NCBI GenBank assembly: GCA_022577435.1
Contig: JAKOON010000012.1
Location: forward strand, 10,719,412-10,783,411
Length of the DNA: 64,000 nt
Direction: 5' to 3'
DNA from: Embiotoca jacksoni
Lineage: Eukaryota; Chordata; Actinopteri; Embiotocidae
The first letter of the stretch is position 1. Every line of letters starts with the position of its first letter. A model generated the notes under the pieces. That model was not told the origin of the DNA and did not search any database. It saw only the letters and a list, made by a program, of their open reading frames with translations. This document shows, piece after piece, positions 36,887-48,832 of the stretch. The position numbers and the translations under genes are program-made.

Positions 36887-38162
36887 CTTACCACGTGGAA
36901 CATATAGTATAAAGATTTCATACTGAATAAATGATATTCATTGAGCCAAAAAAGGGAAAGGGGGGAATTTACATGTTGTCTTAGCTACATAGTCTGAAAT
37001 ACAAATATGCAGAACCCATGACTGGAGAAAATTTGTCAAACGTGTACTTCATCTAGTTTATTTTCGTTGTACCAGGAGATAACAGGTTTGAGCCGTGTCT
37101 GCCATACTAAGGAGCTGTGGAGAAACCAGAGGAGTGGGTCTAATCGGTGGGGACTGGAGGTCACGGACCAAACTCGCATGTCAGCCTCCATCCCTCACCA
37201 ATAACAAGTGTGAGAATAGTGACACAGACAGAGACGGACACAGAGAAAGGAAGTATAATGTACAACATTATATATACACCACAGCAAAGCTGTATTTGAA
37301 GTTGAAAACCAGTCCTAAGAGGTGATTTCTTTTCATAAGGGTATTCATACAATCAAGGGATAAGAGGAGGTAAGGGTGTTGTAGGTTCTCGATACTTTGG
37401 GGAAGAAAGCCATTTTCTGTTTAACACCAAACTAAAATGACCTCAAAACTCTAGAGGAGCTGCATGGTCAGCTTCTGTGTGAAACGTGTGTTACAGAATG
37501 CTTACACTCAAGAGCAGTACGGTACAGAAAATGTCCTACAATCTACTGCACACTGCACAGGCCTCCCCGGTGAAGGTGTCTATTGACAGCACTTTGTCTA
37601 CTGTCGGGCTGACTGGTGAGAATCCAACTACAGCAACTATAACCAGTAGGCCACTTTGTCAGTCTGCTTCACCTCTGAACGTCAACCAGTTACAGACTCA
37701 TTGTGCCCTCGAGGGGAGAGCTAGGGCACACTGCGTCTCCCAAACTCACTGTAAACGAGACAGCAACTTTGGTTACAGTTTTTGTTTTTCAGCTATTTAT
37801 TTATTCATTTATTTATCTTTATTAAAAAGTACTTTTCCCCAAAGTGCAGAACAGTGTCCCAACTGTGGTGCTCTGCTCTGTATCATCCGGTTGGCATTCA
37901 TGTCGCGAGTAGTGTCACTTTGTCGGCATCTCTCTGGTTTTGTAATCCACCACAGCTCTGTGATCCGCCCCCCCCCCCACCCCCCTTGAGCAAGGCTGGC
38001 TTGGGGAGGGCTCAGAGAATGGAATCTGAAGGATTTTCATAAATTAAAGACAGTCACTTGAACTTTTCTTGCCCTGTTACACACACACAAGCCAGGATAC
38101 CAGGGAGGAGGGGATTGGGGTTAAAACCCCCCAAAAAGTGGAGCCACGGCTCCCTACAGCTG

Positions 38163-41100
38163 TCATGACTGGCCGATCAAAAAGAGTACATCACAGATAA
38201 CATGAGAAACCAGCGAGTTCATTAGGGGAGACACTGAGAGGTCGAGGAGTCTGGACTCGTGTAGTGTGAACTCTGAGTGGTTCTCCTCCACCTTAGCTAA
38301 GGCGTGCAGAGCCCGGGCTGCTCGCCGCATCATGTCCGGGCTTGTGGGCTCGAAGTGCATCCCCTGTAGGTGTAGTAGAGAGCTCTGGCTCTGTTGGAGC
38401 TGTGTGGCAGCCAGACTGTCCTCCAGGAAGCCCAGCAGGTTGCCCACACTGCCCTTCTGAACAGCGATTGCTCGGGCTGCCATAGTATCACCCTGGGCCA
38501 GGTTGGCCAGCAGGACCACGGCCATCTCCCTGCACACCGCAATCTTTCTGTCTCCGATTAGCCGCACCAAGTTCCCATACAGTTTCTCCAACCGACTGAA
38601 TGGTGGAGTGGCCAAGATGAGGTCCACATTGTTGTCTTGGATGCTTAGCTTGCTTAGCGTCTCCAGGACCAGTCTCTGAGGTGACAACGCACTGTGGGGG
38701 CCCAGTGTGGGGAAGGGGTCCTGGGCCTCTGCTGAGGGACAGACGGCCCAATGGAGAAGACCATCAAACAGCGGCAAGCAGATGCTCTCGGGGTAGATGG
38801 AGAGGTCCAGTTGGCCTGAAATGTTTGCCAAAGTGACCAATGTGTTCTCCCTCAGGAGCTCGAGGCAGTCCCACCACCATTCATCCCTCTGGCCCACTCC
38901 CTCGTCTGAATCCTCATCCTTCTCGTAGGTGAGCGGGGCCTGCTTGCGCTCAGGGTGTCGGTGGTGGAGCAGGATCAGGCGCCCCAGTAGCAGCAGCAGC
39001 CCGGGATGTTTGGACATCTCGTGGTCATTGCCTGGCACAAAGGAGAGGCTGCGGACAATGTTGGAGACACAAATGCAGCGCCGGGCTAAAGAATCCTGCC
39101 AGGTTGCCAGTGCAATGAGCGGCCCCTCGTCTTTGCTGTGAGGCTCGTCCTCTAGGATGGTGCCCGTCTGCTGAGCCTGCTGGGTTAAAATACTTTCGGG
39201 GAAAGGAATGGGTCTGTTGTTCTCCTGGTGACTTTTAGAGCCTTTCTCCACTGCCTTTGTCTCAGAATCTGTTTTCCTCTCCTCGTCACTGCTCGGAGAG
39301 GCGCTTGCCTTCACTGAGACTTTCTCTGCTTTCTCTGAGAAAGATGTGTCTTTTGGCCTTTCTTCCTCATCTTGATGCTTCCTTTTTTCCTCCTCAGCAG
39401 GCAAACCATTTTCCCGAACGTGTTCTTCTGGGACTCGTCGCTTCAGTAAAATTGTGGGCACGGGTATTCGCTCTCGAGTTTCCAAGAAGTCTTTGCGCGG
39501 TTCAAAGTGGGTCTGGATGTGTTCTGTCGAGTCTCCCCCTCCAGCGCTCCAGTGAAGTAACCCACTGTCAAACTCTTGCAGTTTGCCGTGATTATTTGAC
39601 TGTGCAGCCACAAATGGGTCCTTCTTTCGCACCACCTTCAGGGGAAACCTGTCAAACTTGCTGGCCTGTTTGGGTCTCTCATGGGCCGGTGAGGATGTCG
39701 ATGAGCCTTTCTGCTCAGATGAAGAACCCTTGCTCTTCCTCTCCTCATTTTCGGTCTTCTCGTCCTGACCCCGAGTGCATTTCTGCTCATCTTCCTCCTC
39801 TTTCACACGAGCTGGCCCCTCTGCTTCTCGTTCCTCCTCATCTTCGTCATCTTCTTCCTCTTGTTCCATATCCTCAACCCGTGGTTCGTCCGTGCCGCCC
39901 CAGTCTCGTTTCAAGGCATCAGGATCAAGTAGTGTCCTCTGGCCGGGGTCCCCAACCTCATACTCTCGCAGAATACCAAAGATTTCAATGAGGCATCGTC
40001 TGAAATACTCAACCACCAACTCCAGGAGGCCCGGCAACTGAAGACAGAAGACAAATACATCAAATATTAGACACACAATCACCAAGTAATCTGCTATAAA
40101 GCTTCATGAAGGGCTCAAAATTAGGTCTCACCGTGTTGAGATCGAAGGTGGAAATACTGCCGTCATCATACAGGAGAATGTTAATGGTATCCAAGGCCCA
40201 CGTACTTTCGGCCAATAAACCAGACTTTAACGACATCATGACCCTCCAGGCCTCCGGGGTGCCTAAGAAATCAAGACAACAAAATAAATTAGTACCAAGT
40301 ACTTTGTCAGCAGTAATTCATTTCGACAGTGTTGTCAATAATGAAGAAGGTCAAGACGAGAAGATGTGTTCAACATTTATAATCTATAGTCATACCAATA
40401 TCTTTCATGGTGAGTCTCCGCCGTGGTTTTAGGACAGGATGGGAAGCTTCTATAGATCCTGGGGGAAAAGGCATGTCTCGCCTTATTAGAGGCGACTGCA
40501 CCGGAGGGGGCACTATGTGAGACGCAGGCACCGGGGGGCCGGCCTTCTGCATCTTCATTACTCCGTGCATGTAGGGGGATTTACTGGGTGATGTCCTGCT
40601 CTCCATGGGGCGGGGCATAGAGGCTGGGCTGGACACCTGTGGAATGTGGTTCTGCACCCCCTGAGGGGGCTGGTAGTTGGACTGTACTGAGCGAGGCATG
40701 GATTGGCCAGGCCCAGCCGGACCATAGGAAGGCTGCCGAGGGCCCATCTGACCCCCCCACTGGCCATCGTGATTCATGCGCTGTTCTGGTGACATCATCT
40801 CCTCCGAGCGGTTCATGCCGGGGAAACCGGGTCCCTGGGGTGGGGCCCCGGGGCCACCCTGTCGACTGGGGTAGTTCTGATAGTTGATGTCTCGAGGTCC
40901 CTGCCACATGCCTCCCTGAGGACCCTCAGGGCCTGACTGCATCATCTGAGGGGGCATATTGGGTTGAGCATTGGGCCCCGTCGCTCCCGGCAACCGCTCA
41001 CGACCAAAGGGAAAAGGGAACTGATTGCCGGGTCCAGGTGGACGGCGATCAGTGCCAGGATAGGGCCCACTGCCGCTGTACTGATTGTAAGACTCCTGCT

Positions 41101-44100
41101 GTCCTGAAGAAGGGGCAGAGGTGCCTGATTGCTGTTGCTGCTGCTGCTGCGGTGCTTGTTGTCCACCAGGGAAGGGCCCACTGTACTCTGACTCATGGCG
41201 CTTTGATGGAGGGTAACCGCCTTCCACAGGACGCTTGTAACTCTACAGATAATAAGGTGCAGAGAGACAAATTCATTACACACCATTTCAATGAACCTGT
41301 TGTAAAACAAATAAAATGGCTCACTATAAAGTTTCCTCTTCAAAAAAAAAAATCTACAATCATAACACACCAGCTGCATCGAAAAGAAAAAATATATCTC
41401 AAAGTACAACTTCGATAGTATCGGTGTACTGAGAATAGTGGGAGTTGGTGTACTGCAGATGGATCATTTACCTGCTGTTGAGGGTACATTCCAGGTTGCT
41501 GGTTTGGGTAGGAGCCAGTAGGGGGCGTTCCCTGTCCAGGATACTGATTACCATAGGAATCATGCCTGCAAACATCATGCCATGAAAATATTATGCACCT
41601 CTCATTAAGTTAAGAACAGCCCCACTGTTAGGCATGCATGGTCAGACACACAATCAGCATCACAGTGCACGGTAATGTATTTACAACCAAAAAAGACCAG
41701 ATTTTCCTTTTTGTTCAGTTTCAGACTCACATTTTATTTAGCCTCCATCATACTTGACTTTGTTGTATCAATATGATTTTTTTTTTCTAGAAAACTTTTA
41801 ATATTTAGTGGAAACAGCAAATGTAAATCTTCAATATAAAGACACAGCTCTGATTTTTTTTAACTGTACTACGCTGTAGTTGGTGAGTAATACCAGCCTC
41901 TCGACAATTTAAATAGGATTTACACGTTCAAAGTACATTTCAGTCAATACAACTCTGTGTGTGTGTGTAAGCGTCTTACATTCCCATAAAATGAAAGCCC
42001 AGTCCAACTAGCTAGGAGCATCAAGTAACATTGGAAGTAAATATTTCACCCCAAAGGATGACAAAAAAGCTCCAGGTCATGGTTTGAGTATGTTCTGATA
42101 AATATTTGTCAAAATGATAAATATCAAAATAATGTGACATTACTTTTTTCTTTTTTTTTTATTGTACTCTATTAATCCCCGAGGGGAAATTCTTTCGCTA
42201 CGGCAGCATCCCGAGGGGGAGCTGCTGCAACAGGCTGCCACGACCGTGGCGCCAACCAACCTGAGGTGCATGTTTTTGGGTGATGGGAGGAAGCCGGAGA
42301 ACCCGGAGAGAACCCACGCAAGCACAGGGAGAACATGCAAACTCCACACAGAAAGGCCCAGGACCGGATTCGAACCTGGAACCTTTTTGCGGTGAGGCGA
42401 CAATGCTAACCACTGCACCACTGTGCCACCCATAATCATACAACTGCATGAAATAGGCTGTCTTAAAGAGACTAACGAATTTCAGTCATCTTTCAACCTT
42501 CCGAGACTTCAAAAATGTATTTATTAAGATTCACAATAGCATTATATTTGTGTTATCTGAAGAAAGATCCGTTTCCTCTGACAGTGGCTTTAAACCCAAG
42601 ACGTTTGCCAAACAAGTGCTTATGTGAACTGACCGTGGCTGCTGTGGTGGGAAGCGATTTGGCGAATACATCCCCGTGTCGGCGTTGGCAGGCATCATAG
42701 GGTTTGGCTGAGGAGCACCGGATCCCATGTTGCCCTCTGGGCCCATTCCTTGCTCCGATCTAGGAAAAGCAAGACAATACACATGGTAGGATTTTTTTTT
42801 TCTCTCTCCCCCCCCCCCCCCATATTTTGCTACATAAAAATTGTGCTAGACCTCATCTGAAAAGAAAAAAAAAAAAAGCAGAAAACTGAGGTTACAGTCA
42901 CAAAAGGTCAATACAAAGATTATCTGGCTCCAAAGACTGCGACTACTAACATTTATTTTTTGAATGACCCAAATTAAGCATCCAGTTTGGTGACAAAATA
43001 GTGACACAAGTGAGTTAATAGTGGTATTAATGGTGCTCAGAAAAACCTGATATAGAGCCTTAATTTGTTATAATCTAAAGGGCCAGTACTGCGTGTGCAG
43101 AAACTGGCAAATGGGAAGAAAATCTTGAATAAAATTACCAAAATTTAAATACTGCTTGGTAGAATTTTGGCCTTTTGTTGTTAATATACCTTTTTGACTG
43201 CTGTGTACCCATTTAAAGTTTTAGACAAGCAGCTTATTCCTGACTGTCCATACAAGATAAACTACTGCTGTCAGTTAAGAATACATTTAAGTCTTAACTA
43301 AGAATAAAATTTTATTTTTTTAGTTAATTATTTCTGTTGATCTATTTTTCAGTGCAGCAAAACTTTTCTTCTTTCTCAAAACACAGAGTATCAAAGTCCC
43401 CATGTCAGAGAGCAATACTACTAATTAGAATAACGAAAAGTGAAAAATAAAATGAAACAAAAAAATGGATTTCATGAATGCCAACTATTGAAGTGGATCG
43501 CTCACTTCACAACATGACACGTACCACCGTCTTTTCAAAAATCACATTTCTTTCTTGTGTTTAAGATCCTATTTGATTTTTGAGTCCAAAATAAAACCAC
43601 ATAAAACAATGGCAGTTCATAACTCACTTAGAGCCTAAGTATATAAAAAGACAGCTAACTATTGGGCATTTTCTGAACTTCAATGAAATGTAAATCAATT
43701 CACTTTTGAAATTGAGTAATCATTCTTACTTTCCCTGACTTGAATGGGACCGCTGAGGTTTGGCTGATCCATAAAAATACCTGGTTATAATCAGCAGTGT
43801 TCAGTGACCTTGAAAATGCCATCTTCCATTCAATGATTCTTACCTCCTGTCGTAGCCTGGTCCATAAGGAAACTGCTGTCGGGGCCCCATTGGCATCGTG
43901 CCCAAGGCCCCAGGCGGTCCTCTGTTGAATGGAGGCTGCTGTTGTTGCTGCTGCTGTTGTTGTTGTTGTTGTTGTTGTTGTGGCGTCTGCTGCTGCTGCT
44001 GCTGCTGCTGGTCACCCACCCCACTGTTCGGGCCCTGGTTGGCAGGTAGAAACTGCTCCCCGACTGCAAATATATTCAGAATTACAGCACATTAACAACT

Positions 44101-47100
44101 GATAAACTGAACTGATTAATTAGCTGAGATTAACTGAGCTTCTACGACAACATTCAGCTCGTCCATTCAGTTCACCTACCTTTCCGCATGTTTCCAAAGG
44201 GGTCCTTGTTGGGTTCGTAGGGGCCCATTCGACCTTGCATGTCTGGTGTGTTCATGCTGGACTGATAGGTGGAGTTGGGTGTCATATTCTTCCGGGGGAA
44301 AGCAGGGTCGCTTCCTTCAGAGAAAGGGTCCTGCAGGTTAACACTGCTCCTACGGGAGAGGCAATGGTGCAGGGAGGGAAAATTTGAAGTGAAAGAAACC
44401 AAAGAAAATTAGTTCCACTGATCATAATAATGTCTTTCGGAAGCCAAAGATCCACTGGTAAAATCTTAATAGACGGTCACCTTGACCCGGGTGGCATGGG
44501 GGGCATTTGTGTATGAGGAGTGGAGGCCGGAGTGGGAGGCTTTAGGTCTCCACCCTCAGCCATGGAGCTGCTGGTGGACTGGGGTGTCTGAGGACCTTGC
44601 AGAGAGCCTGACCCAGCTGTGGAGCAGAGGGACGCTTCAGTTTGAAAGGAGAGAGAAGAAGACAGACATAGCAGGTGACTTTAATGACACTGCAATACAG
44701 CAAGTTGTGAATTTTTGTTGGTTTTGAAATTGCATCGATGTGTTTTACTGAAGTGTTTATGTCTCTAACCTGGAGAGGGTGGCTGGACTTTAGCAGGTTG
44801 GTTCTTTTTGTTGTCTGTAAAGATCTCAGGAGGAGGGTCTTCACCACGCTCGATTTTGCACTCAAAGGCGTACAGACACTGGATGTACTGTTTCTTCAAA
44901 GAACTGGCAGCACTGCTGGACGTACCCACATTTAAGGAAGTGGCCAGATCGCGCCATTTCTTATTCTTACTCACCTGAGACACAAACACACAAGACAATT
45001 AGACAAGAAAGACAATGGAGAGCAAGCAGCACAAGTACTCTGTAATTCATTGTTTAAAAAAAAAAAATAAAATAAAAAAAAATAAAAAAAAAAGGGCATA
45101 TTAACCTGTGCCATTCCTCCGATCTCTTTGACTGACATATATAACCGGAAGAGGTCGAGCGGTTTGCGTCCTACAGCGGGCAGGTTGGTCATGGGCATGG
45201 CTTTTTCTTCAATAAAGACCAAATAACGGTCCACCCACACCTTCCTGTCCGGCTCGGGTCCCAACTCATACAGGCGTGTTATCTTTTCATTGGTTGTGGT
45301 GGAAGAGTTGGATTTCTGTATTGTGTAAAAGATATAGGAAATCAGTTTTAAAACGGAGTGGAAATCCGACAGAGTTTCTACAGCCGCAGAAGGAAAATGA
45401 GATGGTCAGCCTCTGTTATTACAGCAGACAGGTTACCTTCGATTTGGGTTCAGGTTTAGGGGTTCCACCCCCATCTACTTTGTTATTCATCTTATTGTTC
45501 ATCTCTGGACTCGAAGCCATACCTAAACACAATGACAGTGATTGAAATTGGCTGAAAAGTTGACACTTTAAAAAAAGAGAACAGCCACGTGCAGCCATCT
45601 CTGTACAACTTACCACTTGTGTTATTGGCCATGTTTGGCCCCATGGGATAAGGTGATCCACCTGGAGTGTTCATCATTCCAGGCATGTTATTCATCGGAG
45701 GGCCATACGGTGGGCCAGAGCCCATCATGCCTGGAGACATGTTGGGGTAACCAGGCATCCTGGACAAAGAAGAAAATATATAAGATGCTGTGACAAAGTA
45801 CTGTACAGGTAGTTTATATAAAAACACAAGGGAGAAGTCCTTGAATATTGCTTTGTGGTAAAGGCACTTGAGAAAAAATTGGTAACCAACCTGTTGTGCA
45901 TGGAGTTGGTGGCAGGATGTTGCATGGCTGTGGGATCCTGGGGGTTTCTTTTCATCCCTGGAGGAGGACACATTCCTGAGCCAACCTGAGGTGGCATGTT
46001 GCCCATGTTAGGGGGCATGTTAGGGGGCATGTTAGGGGGCATGTTAGGAGGCATGTTAGGAGGCATGTTGGGAGGCATGTTGGGAGGCATGTTGGGAGGC
46101 ATGTTGGGAGGCATGTTGGGAGGCATGTTGGGGGCCATGTTGGGGGCCATGTTGGGAGGCATGTTGGGAGGCATGTTGGGGGCCATGTTGGGGGCCATGT
46201 TGGGAGGCATGTTGGGGGCCATGTTGGGGGCCATGTTGGGGGCCATGTTGGGGGCCATGTTGGGGGCATAGGGACGAGCTCCTATTTGATTAGGAGGCAT
46301 CCTTCCTGGAGGCATGCCAGCATATGGCGGCCCTCCACCCTGTCCGGCCATGGGGTTCATTGAGCCCATGCCTGGACCAGGGTAGTTGGCATTGGGCATG
46401 TTGCCATAACCAGGTTGCCGGGGATAACCTAGAGATGACAATATAACCAAAAGAAAAACAAAATCAGTTAAAGTAATCCCTTAGCTGGAACTGAACGCTG
46501 GTCTGAAAAAACAGAAAACCACTGCAACACCCTGAAAGTTTATTGGTATTCATAATTAAAAGTGCCGTGTTATAACTATGACAGTCTTTTCCTTAAAAAA
46601 CTGTGACACAGACTTTTCCCTTCCAGCATGCTAGCAGGGAGAGCTATGCACCCAGAGCAACAAGCCTTTGTCACAGTTTCAGCTCTACTGACAGGAGCTC
46701 TGCTACGTCAGCTGACTCTATGCTTCACAGCTATAAATAGCTGCAACAGTCAGAGGGAGGGACCAACAACAGCATGGTATTCCTGAGGCAGGAAGATATA
46801 TTCCATAGGTTTGTCTAGTGGGATATGTACAAGAGCAAACTTTACAAATGGATCGTAAATTAAGAGGAAAACCTTTATAGATCAAAATTTAAGCAAAAAA
46901 TATTCCCTCTCTAGAAGCAATTTCTTAAAACAGTATCGCAGAACAAAATCAAGCTTTTTCTTAGATTCAAACCAGAGACAATTTAAAAAGTACAAACCTT
47001 GGGGGCCATATTGTCCTCCCTGCTGCCCGTAGCCACCCATGGAGTTGTTCTGCTGATATGGGGCCATCCCAGGATGCATCTGTCCCCCAGAGGACTGGCG

Positions 47101-48767
47101 TGGAGACAGTGCAGAGGCAGACTGGGGGGAGCCGTAAGGGGGCATCTGAGGGTTTCTCTGCACGAACACTGAAAGAGGGCAAGAGAAGAGACAGTGCTCA
47201 GACTCGCATGCAACAACAAAGAGTCTAGACATATTTCAATGTACACTTTGCCTTTGGACAGCAACATACCTCTGTCCTGGGCCATAGGAGACTGGCTCAT
47301 CGCAGGGTGTAGGCTCCCATCTGACTGCACACTCGATGGCCTGGGAGGCATCTGGGTCCCTAAACAATAATAATTAGGTTGGTGAGCGCTCCAGAGGGGT
47401 ACAATAAGGGACTACAATGGTGACTCTGATTCAAAGATATTCTTAAAGATACTTAAAAATACTTTTTTGATGATAATTTGTGTCCACGTAGTTAGAAATT
47501 TAAAAATAAATGACATCCACACCCCCTTTGAAAAATTCTGAATCCGTGAATATGGTAAAAGTTGAACTACTACATATAAAATGTCCCCTACGTCAACATG
47601 TTACAAGTTTAAACTTTTGCAAGACAGAAATCCATTTACACCAACAAGAAAACCCAGCAAAGTAACATTATGGTAGTTATGGTAACATGGCAGCAGTCAG
47701 CGTTTTACTCAAGTTCAAGCTTTCAACCGCCCACTGTTCTACTCATTCGTCATTGATACGTCATTCCCCGCAAATGTATGTTTTGTGAACAGGCATTGTC
47801 CAACCAAACAAAACTAAAACATTTTAGAGTGTAGCCGAGCTCTCGAGGTGCCAGAGGAAACCAAATATAGCAGGCTAAGTTTTAATGCTGCCGATTACTG
47901 TGGAGCGTCATCGGGCTTCAATGAAGTTCAAAGGAATGAAAAAAACATGTTACGCACTGTGGTGATAACTTTCTCTATCTTTAAAGCTCTTAAGGAAATA
48001 TTTTAAAGAAGGAAAATCCAGGTTTGAGTGTATAATCGTATCAGTTTAGCATAAAAATGTATTTAAAAAAAAACGTTTAGTTCCTGTTAGTGCTCTCCAT
48101 TAAATGTGTAACTAAATGATAGAACTAAAACCGTCATGACAACACTGTGTAGATGCTCTTCATAGCAAAGCACCAGTAAATTGGCAAAAAAAAAAAAAAA
48201 CCCTACAGATGTTTAATGGTTCAAGAGACAATGGTCAGTGATTTCACATTCACACTGTGTCTCGATCACAAACGTCAGCGCTCTGTTACAGATCATATGG
48301 CACATTTCACTGGGAGTGTTCAGCCCACCTGGCATGTTGGCGGGTGACAGCGGCCCAGTACGGGGTGTGCTTGCGCTGGCAGGGGAGCCAGCTGGGGAAG
48401 GTGAAGGCCCTCGGATGCCTGGCAGGTGGGGGGACGTGTGGGGAGAGAAGGGCGACTGAGCGGGGTTGCTCTGCTCGCCCTGGCTGCTTGACACACCTGA
48501 CGTGCTCACGCCGGGACTCAGGGCCCCCTCTGTACCTGTGGGCAGGTCATCGATGGACCCCGACAGGTCCTGGAGACACATGCAGGAGAGAGCACAGGTA
48601 CAGTCAACAAACAGTCAAAAAAACAACATGCAAAAATAGTCAGTGTCTTTTAATTTGCAAACAGATTAATCCAAACTTTCTAAAATATTATGTTTATTTC
48701 ATATGCTGGTTGTAGTATCAGCATGCTGCAATTCCCCTCTGTGTTGTTAAGACATTAGTGGCAGATT

Positions 48768-48832
<65 letters not shown>

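Larger units (their letters stand above)
35710..38162. other. pigv promoter side, AT-rich spacer and probable arid1a 3' UTR
   Basis: No gene is supported. 35710-36060 holds the pigv upstream region. A CTCF-like motif is at 36249-36263, and a TA/AT microsatellite at 36427-36460. The right part (about 36870-38162) is probably the arid1a 3' UTR, ending at a minus-strand AATAAA at 36881-36886 with G/T-rich sequence beyond. A C-tract (37967-37985) and stacked TTTATT words near 37800 offer alternative ends. Confidence 0.45.

Noticed and set aside
42350..42431. tRNA gene suggested by A- and B-box motifs
   Set aside because: It continues directly into a SINE body with an A-rich tail and does not form a complete tRNA cloverleaf by eye.
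46004..46267. Regular repeats considered as a CRISPR array
   Set aside because: The units are head-to-tail 12-mers with no unique spacers and lie in a vertebrate coding exon.
45996..46271. A plus-strand frame of repeated Met-Leu-Gly-Gly
   Set aside because: It is the complement of the PNM minisatellite in arid1a exon 8, not a separate peptide gene.
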